Positions 13,858 to 22,313 of a stretch of 30,379 nucleotides of DNA are shown piece after piece. Positions within the stretch are counted from its first letter, which is position 1; each line of letters opens with the position of its first letter. This stretch comes from Microcystis aeruginosa W13-11. Lineage in GTDB: Bacteria > Cyanobacteriota > Cyanobacteriia > Cyanobacteriales > Microcystaceae. Below the pieces are notes generated by a model that was not told the DNA's origin, did not search any database, and saw only the letters and a program-made list of their open reading frames with translations. The position numbers and the translations under genes are program-made. Where the stretch lies: positions 1-30,379 of the forward strand of contig JAADBR010000033.1 in assembly GCA_009995705.1 (NCBI GenBank), in the 5' to 3' direction.

Positions 13858-14316
13858 ATGAATAGCCAACTGACCAGCGATTATTGTATGCTACCCGTGA
13901 TTCGATCTCCCCGGGATTATCAAGTTTTTCGCATTAGTGCCGGGGATACGAATCGTTTAGCGATCGTCTTTGATTCTACCGTAGCGGGGGATTCCTTAAC
14001 CGTCTGTGTGGAAATTTTCGATCCCCACGGTCGCACCCCTACCCATCGTCATCATTTTGCGGTAGAAATGTTTTTTATCCTCAAAGGGGAGGGAATGGCT
14101 ATCTGTGATGGTAAACCGATTCCCCTGGGGCCGGGGGATAGTTTATTAGTCCGTCCCACGGGTATTCACGAGATTAGAAATGTGGGGGACGGAAGACTTT
14201 ATGCACTATGTTTTATGGTTCCCAATGAGGATTTTTCGGAATTAATTCGCAATGGTATCCCAGAGGAGTTAGACGCAGAAGATTTAGAGGTGTTGATGGG
14301 AACTATTAAAGGATAA
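13858..14316 (+). CDS. Single-domain cupin protein
   Basis: 152 residues with one cupin barrel. Motif 1 is HGRTPTHRHHFAVEMFFILKGEG with metal-ligand candidates H63, H65 and E70. Motif 2 is GDSLLVRPTGIHEIRN with H104. With four plausible ligands it should bind a divalent metal. Cupins range from oxygenases and isomerases to binding proteins, so the reaction cannot be named. It follows folP by 48 bp on the same strand and may share its transcript. A 17-bp gap separates it from a convergent small membrane protein. Confidence 0.85.
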   Translation: MNSQLTSDYCMLPVIRSPRDYQVFRISAGDTNRLAIVFDSTVAGDSLTVCVEIFDPHGRTPTHRHHFAVEMFFILKGEGMAICDGKPIPLGPGDSLLVRPTGIHEIRNVGDGRLYALCFMVPNEDFSELIRNGIPEELDAEDLEVLMGTIKG

Positions 14317-14333
14317 TCAAGCAATATCGTTCC

Positions 14334-14534
14334 TTAAATTTTGGCCTTTTTTTTCAGGAAAAGAGCGATAAAAAAGGTAAAGGTTCCTCCCAGAAGGCCG
14401 AAGATTAGCCAATTTAATCTTGGATAGCCTTTATTGATAGCGATGACTGTAGCAATGGCACCGATGAGACAATGCCAGAAAAAAAGCAACAAGAATAAAT
14501 CCAAGCTCGGGGAAATATCATCAATTAGTTTCAT
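14334..14534 (-). CDS. Small two-span membrane protein
   Basis: 66 residues: a hydrophobic segment at about 10-34 (SLDLFLLLFFWHCLIGAIATVIAI), a short NKGYPRLN loop, a second span at about 40-60 (NWLIFGLLGGTFTFFIALFL) and a basic tail KKKAKI. This looks like a helical hairpin with its tail in the cytoplasm by the positive-inside rule. No family recognised. It sits among other small minus-strand genes. Confidence 0.6.
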   Translation of the reverse strand: MKLIDDISPSLDLFLLLFFWHCLIGAIATVIAINKGYPRLNWLIFGLLGGTFTFFIALFLKKKAKI

Positions 14535-14617
14535 ATTTTATCAGTAGAGCGAATAGAATCTTTCCAATGGCCGAGTCCCTTGACCCGTGTTATGTTTATT
14601 AACCTCTATAAGTATTT

Positions 14618-14728
14618 CTATTTTTTTGTCCAAGGCCATTTTGTTCCCATTTCGGTTAAAGCTGAAAAAACTAGATAGAGAATGGGAAAAGCAACACCAA
14701 AGAGAAAAGTCAATAAGTCGTTATTCAT
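14618..14728 (-). CDS. 36-residue single-span membrane protein candidate
   Basis: ATG 14728 to TAG 14618: MNNDLLTFLFGVAFPILY continues through a hydrophobic helix (about residues 5-25) to a short polar tail ending GTKWPWTKK. Size and layout (short lumenal or cytosolic ends, one span, basic C-terminus) match the many tiny subunits of photosynthetic complexes and NDH-1, but I cannot match it to a named one. No strong ribosome binding site is visible. Its reality rests on hydrophobicity and a good tail, so confidence is moderate. Confidence 0.5.
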   Translation of the reverse strand: MNNDLLTFLFGVAFPILYLVFSALTEMGTKWPWTKK

Positions 14729-14827
14729 CGAGTTATCACTGATAGGTTAAAGGTCACTGATTCGCTACTATCCATTTGTCCACTACTTAGCAATTACTAC
14801 TTTTCTAGACTGTTGAAACAGGTTTGA

Positions 14828-15628
14828 TTATTGTTGCTGTTGTGCCAAATAGTTAAGCACTTTTTCCCAAGTCAGGTCTAAGCGTTCCGAGATTTGTAGC
14901 GGAGTTAAACCGAGGTCTTGCAGTAGAGGAATTGTTTTCAATTTTTGCAAGTTTATTCCCTGTTCAATACCATCTCCAAAAGCTTCTTGATAGAAACGAG
15001 TTTGTTTTAGGTCTTGTAGTTCCAACATAGCTTCAATTTCCTCTCGACTTTTTTGGGGTAACTTATAAATGATTATGGTTTCGATTAAATCAATGACATT
15101 TCTCTGCACTAAGCGATCGCTGACTTCTCTTTAAGCCTGTTTAATTAAAATCTTAGCAGAATTAACAGCTTGACTCTCACTTTCCGTAACCAATTTGACT
15201 ATGGCACTCGCTAAGGAAGGAGTCTCGTCATTTGGCAATTCATCCAGATAGATTCTTTTAACCCTTGCTAGGGATAAAAAATCGGCAAATTGCCGGGGAT
15301 GTTCTCGCTCAATTTCTCGGCTAGGATAAATAACAACTATCTGCCACGGTGACAAAGGTTTATACTGTCTAAGATACAGGAAAAGTTCCGAAAATAATCG
15401 ATAATATGGGTCTTCATCCTTTTGAAACTGCACTTCTACCAGATAAAATGGCAAATTTTCTAGATTATCGAGCGGCAAAAATAAACCATCTAATCGAAAA
15501 GCTAGTTGTTTGACTTCTTGGGAAGTAAATCGATAATTCCTAACCCGAGCATCGGGTCGCTCAATTAATTCAAAGAACGAATCGGGAAAATCGAGAAACA
15601 TTCGATAGAATATGCTGTCAGTTTTCAT
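14828..15628 (-). pseudogene. Rpn / DUF2887-type PD-(D/E)XK nuclease gene interrupted by one stop codon
   Basis: Two same-frame pieces on the minus strand, 15628-15131 and 15109-14828, are separated only by TAA at 15133-15131 and seven sense codons (R-E-V-S-D-R-L). The first piece carries the nuclease-like core: LAFRLDGLFLP and FYLVEVQFQKDEDPYYRLFSELFLYL. The second continues as VQRNVIDLIETIIIYKLPQKSREEIEAML, the usual continuation in this family, and ends in a segment of QISERLDLTWEKVLNYL type. So one point change has split a gene of about 266 codons. These proteins are multicopy in such genomes and are related to recombination-promoting nucleases or transposase-like proteins. A truncated N-terminal protein may still be made. 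Confidence 0.8.
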
Positions 15629-15668
15629 GCTGTCACAAAATTGCCTGTAATTTCAGCTTAATCTGCCT

Positions 15669-16556
15669 ATGATCATCCCATCCTTTCTCCAACCCGGTGC
15701 TAAAGTTTCTCTGGTGGCCACCAGTGGCGCAGTCAAGGAATTAGCCGCCCTAGAAAAAGGCGCAGAAATCTGGCGATCGAGGGGTTATCAAGTGGAATTT
15801 AGCGAGAATTGGGCTAATCGTCTCGGTTATCTCGCCGGTAGCGACGAGCAACGTCGTCAAGCTTTAGCCCAAACATGGCAAGCTCCCGATTGTCAAGCAA
15901 TTCTCTGCGCTAGGGGGGGTTACGGTAGCGCTCGCCTCTTGGAAAATTGGACATGGGCAAAAACTAACCCCAAATGGTTAATCGGTTTTTCCGACGTGAC
16001 GGGGATTTTATGGAGTTTAGCGAAACAGGGCATTTGTAGCGTTCACGGGCCAGTTTTAACCACCTTAGCCCAAGAAAGTCCCCAATCAATCGATCGCCTC
16101 TTTTCTCTTCTGGAAGGTCGTCCTTTAGCCCCTCTTGTCGGTCAAGGTTGGGGTGGGGGCAAAGTGCGGGGACGCTTATTACCAGCTAATTTAACCGTAG
16201 CTACCCACCTCCTCGGAACCTCGGTTCAACCCACCCTAGAGGGGGTAATTTTGGCCCTGGAGGACGTAACCGAGGCCCCCTACCGGATCGATCGAATGTT
16301 AACTCAGTGGCGAATGCTGGGCATTTTCTCCCAAATTAAAGCCATTGCCCTCGGTCGTTTTAGCCGTTGTCTCGCAGCTCCCAGTAGTGATAGTCAAAGC
16401 GTGGAGGAAGTCTTAAAAGAGCGTTTGGGCGATTTAGGCATTGCGGTTATTGCTGAGTTACCTTTCGGTCATGATGGCGATAATGCCGCTTTACCAGTGG
16501 GAACAATGGTAGAACTGGACGGGGATCGGGGAATCTTAGAATTTTTCTATCCCTAA
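15669..16556 (+). CDS. ldcA: LD-carboxypeptidase (peptidase S66, LdcA family)
   Basis: Trims the terminal D-alanine from L,D-tetrapeptides during peptidoglycan recycling, usually in the cytosol. The family's Ser-Glu-His triad is visible: S108 in GFSDVTG, E198 in LEDVTEAPYRIDRML and H268 in PFGHDGDN. The ARGGYGSARLL motif (81-91) is also typical. At 295 residues it is of normal length, with no signal peptide. Microcin self-immunity protein MccF belongs to the same fold, but the standard motifs favour the housekeeping enzyme. Confidence 0.92.
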   Translation: MIIPSFLQPGAKVSLVATSGAVKELAALEKGAEIWRSRGYQVEFSENWANRLGYLAGSDEQRRQALAQTWQAPDCQAILCARGGYGSARLLENWTWAKTNPKWLIGFSDVTGILWSLAKQGICSVHGPVLTTLAQESPQSIDRLFSLLEGRPLAPLVGQGWGGGKVRGRLLPANLTVATHLLGTSVQPTLEGVILALEDVTEAPYRIDRMLTQWRMLGIFSQIKAIALGRFSRCLAAPSSDSQSVEEVLKERLGDLGIAVIAELPFGHDGDNAALPVGTMVELDGDRGILEFFYP

Positions 16557-16620
16557 TGAGCCACTTTTTTGATAGTATCTTAGAGAAGTGTTAACAAATG
16601 TAACAAAAAATTAATTATAG

Positions 16621-17598
16621 ATGAAAGTATTAGTTGTCGGTGCGACGGGAACCCTAGGGCGACAGATCGTGCGTCATGCCATCGATCAGGGACATCAAGT
16701 GCGTTGTTTGGTACGCAGTCAGAGAAAAGCGGCTTTTTTGAAGGAATGGGGCGCGGAATTAGTCGGGGGAACCCTACGGGATAAAAGTACGATTATTACT
16801 GCTTTAGAGGGGATGGACGCGGTGATCGATGCCGCTACCGCCAGGGCGACGGACTCAGCCAGCATTAAACAGGTGGATTGGGATGGTAAAGTTAATCTGA
16901 TTCAAGCAGCAAAAACTGCGGCAGTCGATCGCTTTATTTTCTTCTCGATCCTCAATGCCGAAAAATATCCCAACGTGCCTTTGATGGAGATAAAACGCTG
17001 CACCGAGAAATTTCTAGCAGAATCGGGTTTAAAATATACAATTCTCCGTCCCTGTGGCTTTATGCAGGGTTTAATCGGTCAATACGCCATCCCGATGTTA
17101 GATAATCAAACGGTGTGGATCACGGGAGAAAGTACAGCGATCGCCTACATGGACACCCAAGATATCGCTAAATTCGCCGTTCGCGCTTTAGAAGTCCCCG
17201 AAACCGTCGGTCAGTCCTATCCCGTGGTGGGCAGCAAAGCTTGGAAAGCTGAAGAAATTATCGAAGTTTGCGAGCGCCTATCGGGTAAAGAGGGGAAAAT
17301 TTGGCGTTTACCCATGGGCTTACTGCGTTTTATGCGAGGAATAAGCCTTTGCTTCCAATGGACTTATAATATATCTGACCGACTAGCTTTTGCGGAAGTT
17401 CTCGCTAGTGGTCAAGCTCTTGATGCCCCGATGGCAGAAGTTTATCAAGTATTTGGCCTTGATCCGAATCAAACAACTACTTTAGAATCCTATTTACAAG
17501 AATACTTTAGCCGCATTCTCAAGAAGCTCAAGGAAATCGACTTCGAGAAACAAAAAGCTCAGAAGAAGAAGAAAACCCCTTTCAAAAAGAAAGCGTGA
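16621..17598 (+). CDS. ycf39: Ycf39-type atypical short-chain dehydrogenase / photosystem II assembly factor
   Basis: 325 residues. The Rossmann motif GATGTLG (7-13) binds NAD(P), and the NmrA-like domain runs to about residue 235. In Synechocystis, Ycf39 forms a complex with Hlips and chlorophyll synthase and aids chlorophyll supply to new PSII reaction-centre proteins; I extend that role by homology. Sequence cues are CLVRSQRKAAFLKEWGAELV, FIFFSILNAEKYPNVPLMEIK and the ILRPCGFMQGLIGQYA segment. The C-terminus ends in an unusually basic run rich in Lys, which may aid membrane or protein contacts. It lies 64 bp after ldcA and 23 bp before nadK on the same strand. Confidence 0.92.
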   Translation: MKVLVVGATGTLGRQIVRHAIDQGHQVRCLVRSQRKAAFLKEWGAELVGGTLRDKSTIITALEGMDAVIDAATARATDSASIKQVDWDGKVNLIQAAKTAAVDRFIFFSILNAEKYPNVPLMEIKRCTEKFLAESGLKYTILRPCGFMQGLIGQYAIPMLDNQTVWITGESTAIAYMDTQDIAKFAVRALEVPETVGQSYPVVGSKAWKAEEIIEVCERLSGKEGKIWRLPMGLLRFMRGISLCFQWTYNISDRLAFAEVLASGQALDAPMAEVYQVFGLDPNQTTTLESYLQEYFSRILKKLKEIDFEKQKAQKKKKTPFKKKA

Positions 17599-17621
17599 TT
17601 CAGCAGTAGGAAAATTTGTCA

Positions 17622-18539
17622 ATGCCCAAAATCGGCATTATTTACAACGATATTAAGCCTATCGCTTGTAAAACAGCCCATCAGATACAAGATCAGCTAC
17701 TTTCCCTAGGTTGGCAGGTTTTTATGGCTACCGGCAGCGGTGGTCTGCTAGGCCATTCTAAACCCTCTCGTCCCGTTTGTTTTACTCCGATCGATCAGTT
17801 AGTCCCCCCCCATTTCGAGCAAGATTTAAGTTTTGCGATCGTATTGGGGGGCGATGGTACAGTCCTATCGGCAGCCCGGCAGTTGGCTACCCTCAATTTG
17901 CCCCTGTTAACGGTCAATACGGGACACATGGGCTTTTTGACCGAAATTTACCTAAATCAGCTTGAACCCGCCTTAGAACTGGTTTTAGAGGGGAATTACA
18001 CCATCGAAAATCGCTCGATGATTACGGTGCGACTGTTTCGCGAAGATACCCTCCTCTGGGAGGCACTTTCTCTCAATGAGGTGGTCGTCCACCGGGAACC
18101 CCTCACTAGTATGTGTCATTTTGAGATTCAAATTGGTGAACACGCACCCGTCGATATCGCTGCCGATGGGGTGATTCTCTCCACTCCTACCGGTTCTACT
18201 GCCTATGCTCTCAGCGCCGGTGGCCCGGTAATAACTCCCGATGTGCCAGTATTACAATTAGCTCCCATTTGTCCCCATTCTTTAGCTTCCAGATCCTTGG
18301 TATTTTCTGACAAGGAAATTGTGAATATTTTCCCAGCAACTGCTAATCGCATGGTGATGGTAGTGGACGGTAATGGCGGTTCTTATATCTTGCCAGAAGA
18401 TCGAATTAATGTGCAGAAATCGCCCCACCAAGTCCATTTTATTCGTCTGCAATCGACGGAATTCTTCCGCATCCTCCGGGAAAAATTGGGTTGGGGTTTG
18501 CCTCATATCGCTAAACCAACTTCGGTGGAATTGCCTTAA
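17622..18539 (+). CDS. nadK: NAD kinase
   Basis: Phosphorylates NAD to NADP, feeding photosynthetic electron transport and biosynthesis. From ATG 17622 the protein has 305 residues. Signature elements are GGDGT (76-80), NTGHMGFL (99-106) and [20 protein letters not shown] six bases earlier would add two residues, but the ATG with AGGA about 13 bases upstream is the more natural start. It follows ycf39 by 23 bp. Cyanobacteria commonly carry two NAD kinases; only this one is in the window. Confidence 0.95.
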   Translation: MPKIGIIYNDIKPIACKTAHQIQDQLLSLGWQVFMATGSGGLLGHSKPSRPVCFTPIDQLVPPHFEQDLSFAIVLGGDGTVLSAARQLATLNLPLLTVNTGHMGFLTEIYLNQLEPALELVLEGNYTIENRSMITVRLFREDTLLWEALSLNEVVVHREPLTSMCHFEIQIGEHAPVDIAADGVILSTPTGSTAYALSAGGPVITPDVPVLQLAPICPHSLASRSLVFSDKEIVNIFPATANRMVMVVDGNGGSYILPEDRINVQKSPHQVHFIRLQSTEFFRILREKLGWGLPHIAKPTSVELP

Positions 18540-18620
18540 TCAGTTATCAGTTATCAGTGATTCAGTTATCAGATGTGAGCTTTCAGTTCACTGATTGCTG
18601 GTTACTGTTTACTGATAGCT
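18540..18620. repeat. Heptamer-type repeat tract between nadK and the channel gene
   Basis: Almost the whole gap is built from CAGTTATCAG, CAGTGATTCAG and TTACTGTTTACTGAT units in both orientations. It leaves no clear Shine-Dalgarno for the channel gene at 18627. Confidence 0.75.
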
Positions 18621-18626
18621 GAATTT

Positions 18627-19415
18627 ATGCTCTCTTTTCGTGCCAAAATAGCTTTTTATTTAGAGGATGTCACCACGGCGATCGGACTGACGGTAAATCT
18701 GCTTATCCTAGTATTAATTTTACTTTCGTTGGGGATTTATGTGGCGCAAACCTATCCCTTATCCGTCACCTGGCAAATGTGGTTACGTCAGCTTGATGGG
18801 GGAATTTTAAGCTTATTTTCCCTAGAGTATTTAATTCGGTTTTGGTGTGCGGAATCAAAACTAGGCTTTGTTTTTAACATTTTTTCCATCCTAGATTTAT
18901 TATCAATCCTGCCCCTATTCTTTGGTTTTTTTGATATTAGGTTTTTTAGAATTTTTCGCTGGTTTAGAATTTTGCGGGTGATTCGTTTTTTTGGCTCCGA
19001 TCTTTCTATTTTTCAAATTAAAACTTCCGATCAAATAGTATTTACTCGCATATTACTAACTCTATTTTCGATTATTTTTGTCTATGCAGGTTTAATTTAT
19101 CAGATCGAACACCCAATTAATCCTCAAGTCTATCGGACATTTTTTGATGCTTTTTACTTCGCCGTTGTCACTATGACTACCGTGGGATTTGGGGATGTAA
19201 CTCCCCTTTCCGATGGGGGCAAAATGGTGACAGTTTTAATGATTTTAACGGGAGTTTTGTTAATTCCCTTACAAATTAGCGATCTGACTAAACAACTATT
19301 AAAATCTGGCACTCAAACTGATTATCCTTGTCCAGATTGTGGCCTACCCCGTCACGATACAGATGCCAATTTTTGTAAAAACTGTGGCGCAAAACTCTTA
19401 AAAAAACCTGATTGA
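18627..19415 (+). CDS. Voltage-gated potassium channel with C-terminal zinc ribbon
   Basis: 262 residues. S1-S3 cover about 17-100. S4 carries arginines at every third position (105, 108, 111, 114, 117, 120), a classic voltage sensor. A pore loop with the K+ filter TVGFGD at 185-190 lies between S5 (about 138-158) and S6 (about 198-220). The C-terminus then has CPDC (235-238) and CKNC (250-253), a treble-clef or zinc-ribbon pattern with a short His/Asp-rich loop between. The channel would tetramerise in the plasma or thylakoid membrane. The cytosolic metal site may stabilise the tetramer or sense metal or redox state; that part is inference. Confidence 0.93.
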   Translation: MLSFRAKIAFYLEDVTTAIGLTVNLLILVLILLSLGIYVAQTYPLSVTWQMWLRQLDGGILSLFSLEYLIRFWCAESKLGFVFNIFSILDLLSILPLFFGFFDIRFFRIFRWFRILRVIRFFGSDLSIFQIKTSDQIVFTRILLTLFSIIFVYAGLIYQIEHPINPQVYRTFFDAFYFAVVTMTTVGFGDVTPLSDGGKMVTVLMILTGVLLIPLQISDLTKQLLKSGTQTDYPCPDCGLPRHDTDANFCKNCGAKLLKKPD

Positions 19416-19440
19416 GACTAATTATGGCGAAATGGGCAGC

Positions 19441-19479
19441 TTTTCAGTGATCAGTAAACAGTAATCAGTGAACTGAAAA
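19441..19479. repeat. Heptamer repeats forming a hairpin
   Basis: TTTTCAGT (19441-19448) pairs with ACTGAAAA (19472-19479), with ATCAGTAAACAGTAATCAGTG units between. It lies 25 bp after the channel stop codon and could act as an RNA 3' end structure. Confidence 0.6.
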
Positions 19480-19525
19480 ATCTCTCTTGGATATTGGCTG
19501 AAAAATGTTCACATTGTCACATTAT

Positions 19526-19567
19526 GGGCGCAAGCAGTTCGATCAACTCACTGACCACGTTGCGCCC
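19526..19567. other. GC-rich inverted repeat upstream of the atp cluster
   Basis: GGGCGCAA (19526-19533) pairs with TTGCGCCC (19560-19567) around a 26-base loop. No T-run follows, so it is not a clear terminator. Position and strength suggest a regulatory or 3'-end structure in the atp leader or downstream of the channel gene. The rest of 19480-19697 shows nothing I can name. Confidence 0.45.
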
Positions 19568-19697
19568 CCCTACATTGCACCTGTGTGATTGGTAGGGATC
19601 TATACGCCCTTTCTTCGATAAGAGCTGCTCATCACTATAACCCCAAGAGAGCCACTGATAATTGATTCAAGGCTGATGGCTGAGAGCGGGGGGAATC

Positions 19698-19814
19698 ATG
19701 ACAATTTACAATTGCTTAATAATTGTTGCCGCTGCCGTGATAATATGTCTTGTGGCTTACCTGAGCGTCATAGCTGGGAAAGCAATCCAGATATTGAGAT
19801 TAGTCTATCGCTGA
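19698..19814 (+). CDS. 38-residue hydrophobic ORF immediately upstream of atpI and in the same frame
   Basis: ATG 19698 to TGA 19814. Residues 5-30 are a single hydrophobic helix (NCLIIVAAAVIICLVAYLSV...), ending in a basic IQILRLVYR tail. A G-rich GGGGGGAAT lies just before the ATG and could serve as a ribosome binding site. The frame continues after the TGA through four codons into the atpI start at 19827, so the two are in register. It could be a real small membrane protein co-transcribed with the ATP synthase genes, a leader peptide coupled to atpI translation, or chance. Confidence 0.45.
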   Translation: MTIYNCLIIVAAAVIICLVAYLSVIAGKAIQILRLVYR

Positions 19815-19826
19815 TTTAGGTGTACC

Positions 19827-20249
19827 TTGTCTGACCCATCGATCGAATCTCCCCCAACCCCAGAAACCAACCCGCCGTCAGATCCGATGCGGGAATACTA
19901 TCAACTACAAAACACCCTATTGATCACCACCCTGATCTTAAGCAGTGTGATCTTTATCTCCGTGTGCTTGTTTTATTCCCTCAATACCGCCCTTAATTAC
20001 CTATTAGGGGCAATGGTGGGAGTTGTTTACCTAAAACTCCTCGCCGGGGAAGTGGAAAAATTGGGGGTAACGAAAAATCGGGTAGGCAAAAAAGGATTAG
20101 CCCTATTCGCTGGATTAATCATCATCGCCAGTCGTTGGCAAGAACTGCACATAGTGCCAGTTTTTTTGGGTTTTTTGACCTATAAAGGCGCAATCATCGT
20201 CTATACCCTGCAAACCATCTTCAAGCTGGAGCAGAAAGCCGATTCCTAA
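19827..20249 (+). CDS. atpI: ATP synthase subunit I (Atp1)
   Basis: A small membrane protein at the head of the operon. In other bacteria the equivalent assists assembly of the c-ring and is not part of the final enzyme. 140 residues from a TTG at 19827 (AGG about nine bases upstream), with a Pro/Ser-rich N-terminal 20 residues and four predicted hydrophobic segments (about 30-50, 55-75, 90-105, 110-130). ATG 19887 would give a 120-residue protein but has no ribosome binding site. It precedes the a-subunit gene by 58 bp. Confidence 0.88.
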   Translation: MSDPSIESPPTPETNPPSDPMREYYQLQNTLLITTLILSSVIFISVCLFYSLNTALNYLLGAMVGVVYLKLLAGEVEKLGVTKNRVGKKGLALFAGLIIIASRWQELHIVPVFLGFLTYKGAIIVYTLQTIFKLEQKADS

Positions 20250-20307
20250 ACCTTTTGTCCGTTAAAAATAACCCTGATTTGCGAACCTGAATCTCCCCAA
20301 GGTGGAA

Positions 20308-21057
20308 ATGTTAGACAGTTTAAGTGTGCTTAATTTTTATAGTCTCGCTTCCCTGGAAGTGGGACAACACTGGTACTGGCACATCGGCGGACTAAAAATT
20401 CACGGGCAAGTGATCGCGGTCTCCTGGATCGTCTTCGCTATCTTAATCATCGCCTCGATCGCCGCTACCCGCAAGATCCAGAAAGTCCCTAGCGGTATTC
20501 AAAACCTCATGGAGTACATCCTGGAATTTCTGCGCGATTTAGCCAAAAACCAGCTAGGAGAAAAGGAATATCGACCCTGGTTGCCCTTCATCGGCACCCT
20601 ATTTTTATTTATTTTCGTTTCTAACTGGTTAGGGGCCTTGATTCCTTGGAAGTTAATTGAACTACCCGAAGGAGAATTAGCCGCCCCCACTAACGACATC
20701 AATACCACGGTGGCGTTAGCCCTACTGACTTCCCTCGCTTACTTCTACGCGGGCATCAGTAAAAAAGGACTCGGTTACTTCGCTCACTACCTAGAGCCGA
20801 TTCCCGCGCTATTACCGATCAAAATTTTAGAAGACTTTACCAAACCCCTCTCCCTCAGCTTCCGTCTTTTCGGAAACATCCTCGCGGATGAGTTGGTAGT
20901 AGCCGTATTAGTCTTCCTTGTCCCCCTAGTCGTACCCCTACCCCTGATGGCTCTCGGTTTATTTACCAGCGCTATTCAGGCCCTGGTCTTCGCCACCCTT
21001 GCCGGGGCCTATATCCATGAGGCCCTAGAATCGGAACACGAAGAAGAACACGCTTAA
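20308..21057 (+). CDS. atpB: ATP synthase F0 subunit a
   Basis: Forms the two proton half-channels against the c-ring in the thylakoid and plasma membranes. The essential arginine is R186 in [15 protein letters not shown]. Other family segments are [12 protein letters not shown] and the C-terminal [21 protein letters not shown]. The chosen start is ATG 20308, with AAGGTGG just upstream acting as the ribosome binding site; a GTG at 20302 would fall inside that site. Length 249 residues. Called atpI in the older cyanobacterial naming. Confidence 0.96.
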   Translation: MLDSLSVLNFYSLASLEVGQHWYWHIGGLKIHGQVIAVSWIVFAILIIASIAATRKIQKVPSGIQNLMEYILEFLRDLAKNQLGEKEYRPWLPFIGTLFLFIFVSNWLGALIPWKLIELPEGELAAPTNDINTTVALALLTSLAYFYAGISKKGLGYFAHYLEPIPALLPIKILEDFTKPLSLSFRLFGNILADELVVAVLVFLVPLVVPLPLMALGLFTSAIQALVFATLAGAYIHEALESEHEEEHA

Positions 21058-21135
21058 AAGCGAGGGACGAAAAAAGAAAAATTTCTTAGGAAAAAGTGTC
21101 CAGATAATAGGATAATAACTAAGAAATTATTGGTC

Positions 21136-21160
21136 GAATTCAGGATGAGCAACTGAATTC
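21136..21160 (+). promoter_or_regulatory. Perfect hairpin in the atpB-atpE gap
   Basis: GAATTCAG (21136-21143) pairs exactly with CTGAATTC (21153-21160), loop of nine. It lies in the 230-bp gap before the c-subunit gene and may act as an RNA processing or stabilising element. Confidence 0.45.
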
Positions 21161-21178
21161 CCAGATCGTTCTTTCCCA

Positions 21179-21198
21179 AAAACTCTTTCGGGAGTTTT
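21179..21198 (+). promoter_or_regulatory. Second hairpin in the atpB-atpE gap
   Basis: AAAACTC (21179-21185) pairs with GAGTTTT (21192-21198) around a six-base TTTCGG loop. The stem ends in TTTT but only four T's. It could slow RNA polymerase or be a processing site that protects the atpE message. Confidence 0.45.
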
Positions 21199-21269
21199 GA
21201 GCAGAAAACCAGCCATTTTTTAGGGCTGAGAACGCGCTCTGTAAACAACAGATTGAAATTGATTAGTAA

Positions 21270-21533
<264 letters not shown>

Positions 21534-21548
21534 TTAAAAAAGCAGTGG

Positions 21549-21654
21549 GCTATCAGCCCCCAGTCCCCAGCTTGGCAGCAGAGTTTTCAAAACTCGAAAA
21601 AACGCCGAAGGAGCCAACTTAAAAATCTGGTTTTTGGGACGGAAGGCTGATAGC
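21549..21654 (+). promoter_or_regulatory. Inverted repeats in the atpE-atpG gap
   Basis: GCTATCAGCC (21549-21558) pairs with GGCTGATAGC (21645-21654), ten of ten bases, enclosing a palindrome GAGTTTTCAAAACTC (21581-21595). The palindrome re-uses the arms of the 21179-21198 hairpin before atpE. Together with the terminator at 21677 this makes a highly structured RNA 3' of the c-subunit. Confidence 0.5.
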
Positions 21655-21676
21655 TAGTTAAGGGAATTTTAGTGAT

Positions 21677-21723
21677 TCCCCCTGACTGTTTATTGTTAAA
21701 GCAGGGGGATCATCTTCCTTTTT
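21677..21723 (+). terminator. Probable partial terminator after the c-subunit gene
   Basis: TCCCCCTG (21677-21684) pairs with CAGGGGGA (21702-21709) around a 17-base AT-rich loop. GAT/ATC flanks extend the stem with a one-base bulge. TTTTTT follows at 21718-21723, after CATCTTCC. The T-run is about eight bases from the stem, so termination may be incomplete, letting some transcription reach b' and the F1 genes. Confidence 0.55.
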
Positions 21724-21762
21724 TGAACCTGTTTATAGCTTCTATTTATCAGGAATAAATCA

Positions 21763-22194
21763 ATGTTTGATTTCGATGCCACCCTGCCAGTGATGGCACT
21801 ACAGTTTATTCTTTTGGCAGTGATCCTGAACGCCGTTTTTTATAAACCCCTCAGTAAAGTTTTAGATGAACGGGCGGAGTATATTCGGCAAACCGAAGGC
21901 GGAGCCAAAGAACAACTAGCCAAAACCGAAGCACTGGTACAAGAGTACGAGTTGCAATTAAGTTCGGCTCGTAAACAATCCCAAGAGATTATCGCCCAAG
22001 CGCAGGCTGAAGCCCAAAAACTAGCCAGCGAACGAGTTGCCGCAGCCCAAAAAGAAGCGATCGCCCGTAAGGAAGCCGTCGCCGCCGAAATTGCCCAACA
22101 GAAAGAAGAAGCCTTTCGTTCTCTAGAAGGACAAGTGGCCTCTCTTTCCCGTCAAATTCTCGAAAAACTCCTCGGCCCCGAACTCGTTCGCTAA
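21763..22194 (+). CDS. atpG: ATP synthase F0 subunit b'
   Basis: The b' half of the b/b' peripheral stalk of photosynthetic ATP synthases, which holds F1 static against rotor torque. 143 residues: a short N-terminus, one span at about 8-28 ([20 protein letters not shown]), then a long charged helix ([21 protein letters not shown]). It is shorter than atpF, as usual for b'. It starts 39 bp after the terminator-like T-run, so its expression depends on read-through or an internal promoter. The symbol follows the cyanobacterial convention (AtpF2 elsewhere). Confidence 0.94.
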   Translation: MFDFDATLPVMALQFILLAVILNAVFYKPLSKVLDERAEYIRQTEGGAKEQLAKTEALVQEYELQLSSARKQSQEIIAQAQAEAQKLASERVAAAQKEAIARKEAVAAEIAQQKEEAFRSLEGQVASLSRQILEKLLGPELVR

Positions 22195-22313
22195 ACCCCA
22201 GCCCTTGGTTAATAACAGTAATCAGTAAAAAGATAGAACTCAGTCGTCAGGAGTTAGAAGACTGGAAACTTACCTCTGATAACTGAATAACCTACTCCCC
22301 GCCCTCAATAACC

